A stretch of 64,000 bases of DNA from Streptomyces sp. L2 (GCF_004124325.1 NZ_QBDT01000001.1:248001-312000), one strand, 5' to 3'. Shown: positions 8,895-17,089, numbered from the stretch's first letter. Translations and numbers: made by a program. Notes: a model not told the origin generated them from the letters alone.

Positions 8895-9479
8895 ATGTCC
8901 GTCAGCACCCTCGACCCGCGTACCGCGCTTGTCGTGATCGACCTCCAGCAGGGCATCGTCGGCATGCCCACGCAGCCGCACGCCGCATCGGACGTGGTGG
9001 CCCGCACGGCCGAACTCGCCGCCGCGTTCCGCGCCCGGGACCTGCCCGTGGTCTTGGTACGGGTCTCCTTCGCCGCCGACGGCTCGGACGCGCTGCCCGG
9101 CCGCACCGAGCGCCAGGGACCGGCGCGCGCGTTCCCGGAGGGCTGGGACGTCGTCGTGGACGAGCTGTCCGGGCACCCGGGGGACATCCTGGTCACCAAG
9201 CGCAACTGGGGCGCCTTCCACGGCACCGGCCTCGACGTGCAGCTCCGCCGCCGGGGCGTCACCCAGATCGTGCTGACCGGCATTTCGACCAGCATCGGCG
9301 TGGAGTCCACGGCCCGCGCCGCCTACGAGCACGGATACAACGTCACCGTCGCGACCGACGCCGTCACCGACTCCGACCCGGTCTCGCACGCCCACGCCGT
9401 CGAGCGGATCTTCCCGCGGCTCGGCGAGTCCGGCAGCACCGCGGAGATCCTCGAACTCCTGGCCAAGACGCACGCCTGA
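8895..9479 (+). CDS. Isochorismatase-like cysteine-hydrolase family protein lacking the catalytic Cys
   Basis: A 194-residue alpha/beta hydrolase of the isochorismatase superfamily. The Asp of the active site is in VVIDLQQGI, and the Lys is in VTKRNWGAF. The third position, usually Cys in nicotinamidase-like members (TGIxTxxCVESTAR), reads TGISTSIGVESTAR, so the nucleophile is Gly. This substitution is known in true isochorismatases such as PhzD, which hydrolyse a vinyl ether without a covalent cysteine. The reaction is therefore more likely vinyl-ether hydrolysis than amide hydrolysis. The ATG at 8895 follows GAAAGG. It stands alone and ends at a strong terminator. Confidence 0.85.
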   Translation: MSVSTLDPRTALVVIDLQQGIVGMPTQPHAASDVVARTAELAAAFRARDLPVVLVRVSFAADGSDALPGRTERQGPARAFPEGWDVVVDELSGHPGDILVTKRNWGAFHGTGLDVQLRRRGVTQIVLTGISTSIGVESTARAAYEHGYNVTVATDAVTDSDPVSHAHAVERIFPRLGESGSTAEILELLAKTHA

Positions 9480-9485
9480 GCAGCG

Positions 9486-9539
9486 GACGGCCCTTGTCCC
9501 GCGGCACACCCGAAGGTGTGCCGCGGGACAAGGGCCGTC
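9486..9539. terminator. Strong bidirectional terminator hairpin
   Basis: A perfect 25-bp inverted repeat (9486-9510 and 9515-9539) with a CGAA tetraloop begins 7 bp after the isochorismatase-like stop codon. It lacks a T tract, which is common in Streptomyces terminators. A small convergent gene ends 17 bp beyond it, so it probably terminates transcription from both sides. Confidence 0.85.
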
Positions 9540-9556
9540 ACGGGCTCGTGGCCGCC

Positions 9557-9730
9557 TCAGTCCTCGCCCCGCACGATGTTGCCGTCCCGGTCCGTGCAGC
9601 CGTCCGGCGGCGCGGTGCGGTCGGCGATGGCGGGGAGGCAGGTGCGCGGGCCCTTGTCGCGCCGGTGCGCCTTGGACCAGCCGGTCTCGGGATGCGTAAC
9701 TGCCGGTTTCTCAGTGGTGTGCGCGGTCAC
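9557..9730 (-). CDS. Small hypothetical protein (57 aa)
   Basis: A short GTG-started frame (GTG at 9730-9728) encoding 57 residues beginning VTAHTTEKPAVTHPETGWSK and ending DRDGNIVRGED. An AAGGAAG ribosome binding site lies about 10 bases upstream. It is hydrophilic, contains two cysteines, and has no membrane segment or known domain. Support comes from its binding site, from a strong hairpin placed exactly past its stop, and from G/C-rich third positions. I do not recognise a family and the function is unknown. Confidence 0.5.
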   Translation of the reverse strand: MTAHTTEKPAVTHPETGWSKAHRRDKGPRTCLPAIADRTAPPDGCTDRDGNIVRGED

Positions 9731-9874
9731 GGCCCTTCAACTTCCTTCTGCCTGAGGGGGCGACCCGCCGATCCCGCGGGATCCGGGGCCGGCCCGTGCG
9801 CGGTGTGTGCCGAACGGGTCCCCGCGCGCCGGGGGCGCAAACCCGGGCGAGCGGGCGCCGGTTCGGGCGCCGGC

Positions 9875-10243
9875 TCAGGTACGGCCGCTGCCGCCGCTGC
9901 CGAAGGAGCCGCTGGAGCCGGGGGACCACCGGCGGCGCCGCTGGTCGTCGGCGCGCCTGCTGCCGGCCGCGTTCAGTTCGTGCGGGGTGAGGCGTTCGCT
10001 CTCGTCGGCGGCCCGGGGCACCGCGTCGGGCTCGCGGACCTCGCTGGTCTCGTGCACCGGCCCGGAGGCCGGCGGCCGGGGCTGCTCGTGCGGCCGGGGC
10101 GGCGAGGGTTCCCGCTCGCGCACCTTCATGCCCAGGCGGACGGCCCACACCAGGGCGACGACGACGGCGACACCGGCGATCAGGATGAGCACGTAGCCGA
10201 ACACCTGACCACCCGTGGCTGCTGCAAACATGGCACTGTCCAT
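9875..10243 (-). CDS. DUF6479 family membrane protein
   Basis: A 122-residue Streptomyces-type protein. One N-terminal membrane helix (about residues 15-35, VLILIAGVAVVVALVWAV) is followed by RLGMKVRERE, then a long hydrophilic tail. The tail includes SGPVHET, REPDAVPR, RLTPHEL and a C-terminal GSSGSFGSGGSGR, the pattern I associate with DUF6479. No function is established for the family. The start is uncertain: the ATG at 10243 is used, one at 10231 would remove four residues, and the frame is open to 10288. It is followed in transcription by the small gene ending at 9557. Confidence 0.75.
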   Translation of the reverse strand: MDSAMFAAATGGQVFGYVLILIAGVAVVVALVWAVRLGMKVREREPSPPRPHEQPRPPASGPVHETSEVREPDAVPRAADESERLTPHELNAAGSRRADDQRRRRWSPGSSGSFGSGGSGRT

Positions 10244-10316
10244 GGCCGTCGGGTACCCGGCGGTCCGCACCGGATGCCCGCGGCTCACCCCGATGGCGGG
10301 CAGCGTGCGTGGGCGT

Positions 10317-10589
10317 TCAGTCCTGGTCGGCCGCCGCGCGTTCCACCTCGGCCTCCACGTCGTGGCGGGGGCGGCCCGTGTCCCTGGCGTACTCGCTCAC
10401 GGCGGTCTGCACGTCACGGGCCAGGTCCCGCCAGGCGCGCAGGGCCGTCTCGTAGGTGCCCGACTGGGCGCCGATCCGCTGCTCCGCCGGGGGGCCGTAG
10501 GTGTCGCGCAGGTCGTCGACCGTGCGATGGGCCGCCTCGGCCGCGCGCTGCTTCTGCACCAGTTCCTCGAAGGTGTGTGCCACGCCCAC
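10317..10589 (-). CDS. Conserved hypothetical small helical protein (90 aa)
   Basis: A 90-residue, strongly charged, probably all-helical protein starting MGVAHTFEELVQKQRAAEAA. It has no membrane segment, cysteine or recognisable catalytic motif. Alternating acidic and basic residues in long helices suggest a coiled coil or a small helical bundle. It lies on the same strand as the DUF6479 gene, 73 bp beyond its open frame start. I do not recognise a named family. Confidence 0.6.
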   Translation of the reverse strand: MGVAHTFEELVQKQRAAEAAHRTVDDLRDTYGPPAEQRIGAQSGTYETALRAWRDLARDVQTAVSEYARDTGRPRHDVEAEVERAAADQD

Positions 10590-11071
10590 CGACCCTAGGC
10601 ACGCGGGGCGCCCGCACCCCTCCGACCTGCCGCGTCCGCGCTCCGGCGCACCCGAGTGGCGGTCAGCCTCGGGTACCGGGCCGGCGGCTCAGCGTCAGAG
10701 GCGCGGGCCGAGAGGGCGGGTCACCGGCAGGAAGCCGGGCCGGGAAGACCGGTCACCGGCAAGGAAACCGGGCCGAGAGCCCTCGCCGTCGGAGAACCGC
10801 GCCGGGAGCCGTCGCCTCGGAGAGCCGGGCCGTGACGGCCCGTCGCCGCCGAAGATCCGCCGCGGGCCGCCCCGTCAGCCGCCCGGTACCCAACCGGGCC
10901 CGACCGCCGACCGTCACCTCCACAACGCCGCGCCGCCCCTCAGCCGCCCGGCACCTACCCCGGCCCGACCGCCGACCGTCACCTCCACAACGCCGCGCCG
11001 CCCCGTCAGCCGCCCGGCACCAGGTCCGCCCAGACCCCCGACCGTCACCTCCACAGCGCCGGGCCGCCCCG
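10590..11071. repeat. Gene-free gap with 65-66 bp tandem repeats derived from a gene 3' end
   Basis: The left part (about 10660-10860) holds degenerate CCGGGCCG-rich repeats. The right part (about 10860-11071) holds about three copies of a 65-66 bp unit; the shared GACCGTCACC block occurs at 10909, 10974 and 11040. The unit continues into the last codons of the neighbouring phosphatase gene: on the minus strand, the block encoding the terminal WADLVPG and its stop recurs downstream, partly decayed. No gene is seen. Confidence 0.75.
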
Positions 11072-13519
11072 TCAGGCGCCCGGCACCAGGTCCGCCCAGA
11101 CCTGTTTGCCGCCGCTGACCGGGACGGTGCCCCAGGCCGCCGACATGGCCTCCACCAGGAGGATGCCGCGCCCGCCGGTGGCCTCCCAGCCGATGCTGGT
11201 GGGCTTGACCGGGCTGCGGGGCGAGGAGTCGGCGACGGCGAGCCGCAGCCGGTGGTTGACCAGGCTCAGGTCGAGCCGGACCGGGCCCTCGGTGTGCACG
11301 AGGGCGTTGGTGACCAGTTCGGAGACGACCAGCAGCGCCGCGTCGACACAGTCCCGGGCCACGCCCCAGGTGCGCAGGGTGCGGCGGGTGAAGCGGCGGG
11401 CGTGCCGGACCGCCTCCGGGACCCGCCACACGGTCCAGCTCTCGCGCAGCGGCCGTACGGCCATGCCGTCGTAGCGCATGAGCAGCAGGGCGACGTCGTC
11501 CTCGCGGTGGGCGCCGGTGAGCAGCGCGTCGGCGACCAGGCCGAGGTGGCCGGGGTCGGCGCGGGCCAGCTCGCGGGCGAGGCGGTCGAGGCCCACGTCG
11601 ATATCAGTGTCCGCGGACTCCACGAGACCGTCCGTGGTGAGCGCGAGGATCGTGCCGGGCCGCAGCCTGAGCGGGGTCATCGGGAACTCGGCCTGGCCGA
11701 GCACGCCGAGCGGCGGGCCGCCCTCCGCGTGCGCGATCTCGGTGGTGCCGTCCGGCTGGCGCAGCACCGGCGGCACGTGCCCGGCGCGGACGCACCAGGC
11801 GGTGCCCTCCTCCATGTCGACGTCGACGTAGGCGCAGGTGGCGAAGAGGTCGGTCTCCATGTCCAGCAGCAGCCGGTTGGCGTGCGCGACGACCACGTCG
11901 GGGGCGTGACCCTCGGCGGCGTAGGCGCGCAGCGCGGTCCGCATCTGGCCCATGAGGGTGGCGGCGCCCGCATTGTGGCCCTGGACGTCGCCGATGACGA
12001 ACGCGACGTGGTTGTCGTTCAGCGGGATGACGTCGTACCAGTCGCCGCCGACCTCCAGTCCGGCGGTGGTGGGCAGGTACCGGGCGACGGCGACCGCGCC
12101 GGGCAGCCGGGGCAGCCGGCGGGGCAGCAGGGTGCGCTGGAGCATGCCGACGAGTTCGTGCTCGGCGTCGAAGGCGTGGGCGCGCAGCAGGGCCTGGCCG
12201 GCCAGACCGGCGCAGGCGGTGAGCAGGGCGCGCTCGTCGGGACCGAAGTCGTGCGGGCTGTCCCAGCCGATGAGGCAGGCGCCGGCCATGCGGCCGCCGG
12301 CGGGCAGCGGCAGCACGGCGAGACCGCCGGGGCCGACCTCGGCGAGCGCCGGTTCCAGGGGGCTGTCGGCGGGCCAGATCCGGGCGCGGCCCTCGCGCAG
12401 GGCGGCAGCCAGGGTGGGCATGGCGCGCACCGGCGCGTCGGGCCACTCGGTGCGCCACTCGCTGCGCCACAGCTCGGGCCAGGACTCGGGGTCGGGCGGG
12501 TCCAGGACGGTGACGACGAGGCGGTCGTTCTCCAGTTCGGCGAGCGCGATCCGGTCGGCCTGCAGGGGTTTGCGCAGGGCGGCCACGACGGCCTTGCCGA
12601 CGTCCTTGACGGTGCCGGCGGTGGCGAGGGCGGCGGCGAGGCGCTGCACGCGGGCCACGTCGGTGACGTCGGAGCGCAGCTTGGTGGCGTCCGCGACGGT
12701 GCCGACGAGCCGGGCCGGCCGGCCCTCGCCGCCGGGCAGCAGCCGGCCGCGCAGCCGCAGCCAGGCGGGCGGGCCGGCGGGCTGCAGGACGCGGAACTCC
12801 AGTTCGCGGTCGCCGATGGACATGTGGTCGGCCTCGACGACCGACATCAGGGCGGGCAGGTCCTCGGGCACGGTCAGGGCGAGCAGGGTCTCCACCCGGC
12901 CGTCGAACGCCTCGCGGCCGATGCCGAAGAGCCGCAGGATCGTGTCGCCGACCTCGACCCGGCCGGTGTCCATGGCCAGGCTGAAGGCGTCGGCGGGCAG
13001 TTCGCCGGTGTCGGCGGCCGGGCCGGCCGGTACGGGCACGGCGACGGCACCGGCGATCAGCTCCAGGCAGACGCGGTCGTCGGTGCCGAAGCCGCCGGGC
13101 TCCTCGCTGACGGCGACCAGGCAGCCCGCGCCGGCCGCGCCGAGCGGCAGGACGGCCAGGCTGAACTCCGGGGACGGGGTCCGGCGGGCCTCGGGGCAGT
13201 CGGCGAGTTCCTCGGGTCCGAGCCAGAGCGGACGCCCGCCGCGGTGGGCCGCGGCGACCGGGGAGTGTCCGCCGGCCGGGTAGCCGTCGCGCAGTCCGTA
13301 CAGGGTGCGGGGCAGGCCCGCCGACTCGGCCAGGCACAGCGTCGCGGGGTCGCCGCCGGGCGAGTACACCCCGGCGAACGCCGCGCCGGCGAAGACCAGC
13401 GCCTGTTCGAGGACGCGGCGCAGCCGGTCGGGCGACGGGGGCGACGAGGTGAGCGTGGCGAGGGCACTTTCGGCACGCTCCGTCCTCGTTCTGCGCACCG
13501 CAGCGCCCTCAGTGGCCAC
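11072..13519 (-). CDS. GAF/PAS/PP2C (SpoIIE-type) phosphatase with C-terminal HATPase domain
   Basis: An 815-residue signalling protein. By order: a GAF-like region (about 15-155), a PAS domain (155-260), a second GAF domain (280-430), a SpoIIE-type PP2C phosphatase (about 440-640) with EVGGDWYDV, GDVQGHNAGAA, TTDGLVE and REDDVALLL metal-site motifs, and an RsbW-like ATPase with SELVTNALVH and GGRGILLVE. Such proteins control anti-sigma-factor pathways by dephosphorylating antagonists and by kinase or binding activity. The GTG at 13519 was chosen because upstream residues have non-coding composition; the frame stays open to 13699. It is divergent from the ram synthetase, with an iteron array between them. 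Confidence 0.88.
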   Translation of the reverse strand: MATEGAAVRRTRTERAESALATLTSSPPSPDRLRRVLEQALVFAGAAFAGVYSPGGDPATLCLAESAGLPRTLYGLRDGYPAGGHSPVAAAHRGGRPLWLGPEELADCPEARRTPSPEFSLAVLPLGAAGAGCLVAVSEEPGGFGTDDRVCLELIAGAVAVPVPAGPAADTGELPADAFSLAMDTGRVEVGDTILRLFGIGREAFDGRVETLLALTVPEDLPALMSVVEADHMSIGDRELEFRVLQPAGPPAWLRLRGRLLPGGEGRPARLVGTVADATKLRSDVTDVARVQRLAAALATAGTVKDVGKAVVAALRKPLQADRIALAELENDRLVVTVLDPPDPESWPELWRSEWRTEWPDAPVRAMPTLAAALREGRARIWPADSPLEPALAEVGPGGLAVLPLPAGGRMAGACLIGWDSPHDFGPDERALLTACAGLAGQALLRAHAFDAEHELVGMLQRTLLPRRLPRLPGAVAVARYLPTTAGLEVGGDWYDVIPLNDNHVAFVIGDVQGHNAGAATLMGQMRTALRAYAAEGHAPDVVVAHANRLLLDMETDLFATCAYVDVDMEEGTAWCVRAGHVPPVLRQPDGTTEIAHAEGGPPLGVLGQAEFPMTPLRLRPGTILALTTDGLVESADTDIDVGLDRLARELARADPGHLGLVADALLTGAHREDDVALLLMRYDGMAVRPLRESWTVWRVPEAVRHARRFTRRTLRTWGVARDCVDAALLVVSELVTNALVHTEGPVRLDLSLVNHRLRLAVADSSPRSPVKPTSIGWEATGGRGILLVEAMSAAWGTVPVSGGKQVWADLVPGA

Positions 13520-13596
13520 GTCGCCATTACAGCGCTTCTGGGCCGCCCGCGCAGCCCCTGTGGACCGTCCCCGTGGGCTGTTGCCGCCGGGTGGGC

Positions 13597-13692
13597 CTCG
13601 AAAGGTGCCGGGCAGGCGCCTCGAAAGGTGCTCGCGCGCCCCGAAGGGTGCCGACCGGGCCTCGAAGCGTGCCGGGCGCTCTCGAAAGATGT
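13597..13692. promoter_or_regulatory. Five-iteron array (CTCGAAAGGTGC-like)
   Basis: Direct repeats of a CTCGAAAGGTGC consensus start at 13597, 13620, 13640, 13661 and 13681. The first two are identical and the other three differ by one to three bases. Spacings of 20-23 bp place all sites on roughly the same DNA face. The array occupies the 303-bp gap between the divergent phosphatase and lanthipeptide synthetase genes. A cooperative activator such as RamR is a reasonable but unproven ligand. Confidence 0.55.
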
Positions 13693-13733
13693 CGAACACA
13701 TCTTTACGCGTGCGTTCCGCACGGGGATCTCGT

Positions 13734-13749
13734 GACAGTCGTGACTGTC
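13734..13749. promoter_or_regulatory. Perfect inverted repeat upstream of lanKC
   Basis: GACAGTC-GT-GACTGTC is a perfect 7-2-7 inverted repeat 74 bp before the lanKC start. A weaker CCTGA/TCAGG repeat follows at 13765-13779. The size and position fit a dimeric regulator site near the promoter. The regulator is unknown. Confidence 0.45.
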
Positions 13750-13822
13750 CGCGACCCTCCGGTGCCTGAAAGTGTCAGGTCCGGGCCACGGAGAGGGAGC
13801 CGGGCCCCGGAGAGGGAGGCGC

Positions 13823-15796
13823 ATGGACAAGCGGTACGAGGTGTACGCGCTGGCCGACGGGCAGTTCTACGACACGCCCGACCGGCTCGCGACGGCCGCC
13901 CAGGAGCCCCCCACACCGTTCGCGACGGCGTGCCGCGCGGTCCCGGACGGCTGGCACACGGGGCGCACCGGCGACTGGCTGACGATGACCCCGCTCGGCG
14001 CGGACGGCACCCCGCTCCCGGGGCCCGAACAGGGCTGGAAGGTCCACGCGTCGGCGACGGCGGCGAACGCGGACCGGATCGCCGGGATCGTGTGGGACTA
14101 CTGCGTGCCGCGCCGCATCCCCTTCAAGTTCGTGCCGGCCCCGCACCTCCTGCACCTGAGGAACGCCAAGTACGCCGGCCGGGACACCAGCGGCAAGTTC
14201 GTCACCGTCTACCCGGCGGACGAGGAACAGCTGCACCGGGTCCTGTGCGAACTCGGGGCGCTGCTGGAGGGCTTCGAGGGGCCGTACGTCCTCACCGACC
14301 TGCGCTGGGCCGAGGGCCCGCTGTACGTCCGCTACGGCGCCTTCGCGCGCCGCTACGTCGTCGACGAGCGCGGCTCCCTGGTCCTCGCGGTGCGCGACGG
14401 CGACGGCCGCCTGGTCCCGGACCGGCGGACACCGACCTTCCAGGTGCCCGGCTGGGTGTCGCTGCCGGAGTTCCTGCGCCCGCATCTGGAGGCGCGCAAC
14501 ACGACGACGGTGGGCGACCTGCCGTACCGCATCGAGAAGGCGCTGCACTTCTCCAACGGCGGCGGGGTCTACGTCGGCACGGACACCCGGGACGGGCGGC
14601 GGGTGGTGCTCAAGGAGGGGCGGCCGCACGCGGGGCTCGCCGCCGACGGCGCGGACGCGGTGGCCCGGCTGGAGCGGGAGAAGGCGGCGCTGGAGCGGGC
14701 CGCCGGGACGGGCGTCGTACCGGAGGTGCGGGACTGGTTCGCGCTGGGCGACCACCGGTTCCTGGTGATGGAGCACCTGGAGGGCCGCACGCTCAACTCC
14801 TTCTTCGCCGAACGGCACCCGCTGCTCACCCCGGACCCGGACCCGGAGCGCGTCGCCGCGTACACCGCGTGGGCGCTGCGGATCCACGGGGCGGTGGAGC
14901 GGGCGGTCGAGGCGATCCACGACCGCGGCCTGGTCTTCAACGACCTGCACGTCTTCAACATCATGGTCGGCCCCGACGAGGAGTCGGTGCACCTCATCGA
15001 CTTCGAGGCGGCGGCCCCGGCCGAGGAGAACGGCCGGCAGACCGTCGCGCACCCCGGTTTCTTCGCTCCGCCGGACCGCCGGGGCAAGGACGTCGACCGG
15101 TACGCGCTGGCCTGCCTGCGGCTGGCCCTGTTCCTGCCGGTCACCACGCTGTTCGTGGTGGACCGCGGCAAGGCCGCCCACCTGGCGGACGTGATCGCGG
15201 GGCAGTTCCCGGACGTGCCGCGCGCCTTCCTGGACGAGGCGGTCGCCGAGATCACCCGGGACGCCTCGGGGAACCGGGCCCGCAGCAGACCGGCCCCGCC
15301 GGTGGTGCCGGAAGACTGGCCGTACAGCCGGGACTCGATGGTCAAGGCGATCCTCGCCTCGGCGACCCCGGAACGCGACGACCGGCTCTTCCCCGGCGAC
15401 ATCGCCCAGTTCTCCGACGGCGGCGGCCTCGGCCTCGCGCACGGCGCCGCCGGTGTGCTGTACGCCCTGGAGGTGTGCGGGGCCGCCCGCTACGACGAGG
15501 GCGAACGCTGGCTGCTGGACCACACCGCCTCGCCCCCGCCGGGCACCCCGCTCGGCCTGTACGACGGACTCGCGGGCGTCGCCCTGGTCCTCGACCGGCT
15601 CGGACACCGGCAGCGCGCACTGGACCTGGTCGACGGCATCCTGCGGGAGAACTGGCAGCGCCTGTCCCCCGACCTGCACGGCGGCCTCGCCGGCCTCGGC
15701 CTGGTCCTCGGGCACCTCGCGGACACGACCGGCGAGCCGGCTCTGCGCGAACGGGCCGCCGAGGCCGCCGGGATCGTCGTACGCCACCTCGCCTAA
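13823..15796 (+). CDS. ramC: Class III lanthipeptide synthetase LanKC (RamC/AmfT type), N-terminal portion ended by in-frame TAA
   Basis: A 657-residue product with the start typical of RamC proteins (MDKRYEVYALADGQFYDTP) after an AGAGGGAGG binding site. Order: an N-terminal lyase region (about 1-200); a Ser/Thr kinase domain (about 210-490) with NGGGVYVG, VVLKEG, the catalytic-loop equivalent FNDLHVFNIMV and the metal motif LIDFEAA; and the first half of a LanC-like cyclase starting at GGGLGLAHGAAG. The complete enzyme phosphorylates and eliminates Ser/Thr of the RamS precursor and closes labionin or lanthionine rings. TAA at 15794-15796 stops the frame inside the cyclase. The missing half continues in the same frame from 15800, so this is a nonsense codon and not a frameshift. 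It could be a pseudogene, a two-chain enzyme or a sequence error. Confidence 0.88.
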   Translation: MDKRYEVYALADGQFYDTPDRLATAAQEPPTPFATACRAVPDGWHTGRTGDWLTMTPLGADGTPLPGPEQGWKVHASATAANADRIAGIVWDYCVPRRIPFKFVPAPHLLHLRNAKYAGRDTSGKFVTVYPADEEQLHRVLCELGALLEGFEGPYVLTDLRWAEGPLYVRYGAFARRYVVDERGSLVLAVRDGDGRLVPDRRTPTFQVPGWVSLPEFLRPHLEARNTTTVGDLPYRIEKALHFSNGGGVYVGTDTRDGRRVVLKEGRPHAGLAADGADAVARLEREKAALERAAGTGVVPEVRDWFALGDHRFLVMEHLEGRTLNSFFAERHPLLTPDPDPERVAAYTAWALRIHGAVERAVEAIHDRGLVFNDLHVFNIMVGPDEESVHLIDFEAAAPAEENGRQTVAHPGFFAPPDRRGKDVDRYALACLRLALFLPVTTLFVVDRGKAAHLADVIAGQFPDVPRAFLDEAVAEITRDASGNRARSRPAPPVVPEDWPYSRDSMVKAILASATPERDDRLFPGDIAQFSDGGGLGLAHGAAGVLYALEVCGAARYDEGERWLLDHTASPPPGTPLGLYDGLAGVALVLDRLGHRQRALDLVDGILRENWQRLSPDLHGGLAGLGLVLGHLADTTGEPALRERAAEAAGIVVRHLA

Positions 15797-15799
15797 CCG

Positions 15800-16435
15800 G
15801 TGCCGGACACGCCCCGGCGGCGGGCCGGGCTGCTGCGGGGCGCGAGCGGGCCGGCGCTGTTCCTGCTGCGCCAGTACGAGCGGACCGGGGAGCCCCGTCT
15901 GCTCGCGGCCGCGGCCGAGGCGCTCCGCCGTGACCTGGCCGTCTGCGTCGTCCAGAAGGCGGGCGGCGGCCTGGAGGTCGACGAGGGCTGGCGGACGCTG
16001 CCCTACCTCGGCGACGGCAGCGCCGGCATCGGGCTGGTCCTCGACGACCTCGTCGCCCACGCGCCCGACCTCGCCGGGGAGTTCGAGCGGGCCCGCGAGG
16101 GCATCGTCACCGCCGCCTCCTCCCGCTTCTACGCACAGCCCGGGCTCCTCCAGGGCCGCGCCGGACTGATCCTGCACCTCGCCCGCACCACCACGCCGGG
16201 CGCCGCACGGGAACGGCTGGCCCAGCAGGTGTCGGGGCTGGGCTGGCTCGCGATGGCGTACCAGGGCCAACTGGCCTTCCCCGGGCACCAGATGATGCGG
16301 CTCTCCATGGACCTCGCCACCGGAACGGCCGGCTGCCTGCTGGCGCTCGCGTCGGCCCTCGACGGCGACCGCGCCACGCACCTGCCGTTCCTCCCGCCGC
16401 CACCGGCGGCCCACACACGCGGCTCCGCGCACTGA
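15800..16435 (+). CDS. ramC: LanKC C-terminal half of cyclase domain (same frame, after TAA)
   Basis: 211 residues from a GTG four bases beyond the TAA, in the same frame as the upstream part. It starts with PDTPRRRAGLLRGASGPALF, continues with VDEGWRTLPYLGDGSAGIGLVLDDL and ends with GTAGCLLAL, which is the second half of a LanC-like toroid. At the place where zinc-binding cyclases have Cys-His-Gly it reads YAQPGLLQGRAG, so zinc ligands are absent, as expected for class III and not class IV. No convincing ribosome binding site precedes the GTG. If translated, it would depend on reinitiation or readthrough. Otherwise it is the dead 3' half of the synthetase gene. Confidence 0.75.
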   Translation: MPDTPRRRAGLLRGASGPALFLLRQYERTGEPRLLAAAAEALRRDLAVCVVQKAGGGLEVDEGWRTLPYLGDGSAGIGLVLDDLVAHAPDLAGEFERAREGIVTAASSRFYAQPGLLQGRAGLILHLARTTTPGAARERLAQQVSGLGWLAMAYQGQLAFPGHQMMRLSMDLATGTAGCLLALASALDGDRATHLPFLPPPPAAHTRGSAH

Positions 16436-16484
16436 CGGAGCCGTGACCCAACCCCCGTCCCCGAATCAAGGGAAAGGACACATC

Positions 16485-16601
16485 ATGGCACTTCTCGACC
16501 TGCAGGCACTGGAGTCCGACGAGCACAACGGAGGCGGCGGCGCCAGCACCGTGAGCCTGCTGTCCTGCGTCTCGGCGGCGAGCGTCCTGCTCTGCCTCTG
16601 A
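16485..16601 (+). CDS. ramS: SapB/AmfS-type class III lanthipeptide precursor
   Basis: A 38-residue precursor with a strong AAGGGAAAGGA binding site upstream. The leader MALLDLQALESDEHNGGGGA carries the LLDLQ box recognised by class III synthetases. The core STVSLLSCVSAASVLLCL holds two Ser-X2-Ser-X3-Cys motifs (S21-S24-C28 and S30-S33-C37), the signature for two labionin or lanthionine rings. Known relatives (SapB, AmfS) are secreted biosurfactants that lower surface tension so that aerial hyphae can rise. It lies between the synthetase and two exporter genes, the usual order. The peptide gene itself looks intact. Confidence 0.93.
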   Translation: MALLDLQALESDEHNGGGGASTVSLLSCVSAASVLLCL

Positions 16602-17089
16602 CGGCAGACCGGCACACGGCTCCGGGCTCCTCTCCCCACGGGGGAGGGGCCGCCCGGAGTCTCACCGCACGTCTCCGACACGGGAACCATCCGTTCGGCC
16701 CGCCGCCTTTCGGTTCGCGGCCGGGTGCCGCTCCCACGGGCCGGCCGCCCGCAGTCTTCCCGGGCCCATACGTGCATTCCCGAAACCGCCGCCAACGACG
16801 GAGGCCGCCCCTCCAGCGCCCCCGGAACGGTCCGGCGCGTTCCGCAACCGACCGGCCTGCTCCGGCATCCGACCGGCCCGTCACGCGACCGTCCGGGCCG
16901 CCCCGGCAAGCGACCGGCCCGTCACGCGACCGTTCCGGGCAGCTTCCGCGACCGACCAACCCGCTCCGGCAACCGAGCAGCCCGCCCCGGCAACCGACCG
17001 GACCACTCCCCGGACCGGTCGAAGTCATTCCGGAGACCACCCGCCGTTCTCCCTGAACATTCCGACCCCGACGTGAGGCCACGCAGCCG
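16602..17089. other. ramS-ramA intergenic region with short degenerate repeats
   Basis: A 488-bp gap. It opens with the hairpin at 16620-16659. Its middle (about 16810-17010) is built of short diverged repeats around CGACCGGCCCGTCACGCGACCG, two copies of which start near 16864 and 16911. Open frames through it look like repeat artefacts. A separate promoter for ramAB could lie near 17040-17075, but none can be assigned. Confidence 0.5.
16620..16659 (+). terminator. Hairpin just after ramS (terminator/attenuator)
   Basis: The outer stem CTCCGGGC/GCCCGGAG (8 bp, perfect) encloses an inner CTCCCC/GGGGAG stem. It starts 19 bp after the ramS stop. In known ram loci a partial terminator here lets the short precursor transcript outnumber the exporter transcript. 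The same role is inferred. Confidence 0.65.

Noticed and set aside
9494..13735. 1413-codon plus-strand open frame
   Set aside because: It lies antisense to the SpoIIE-like phosphatase and small genes; its Gly/Ala/Arg-rich composition is the usual shadow in GC-rich DNA.
13823..16435. Frameshift explanation for the split synthetase
   Set aside because: Both parts are in the same frame; only an in-frame stop separates them.
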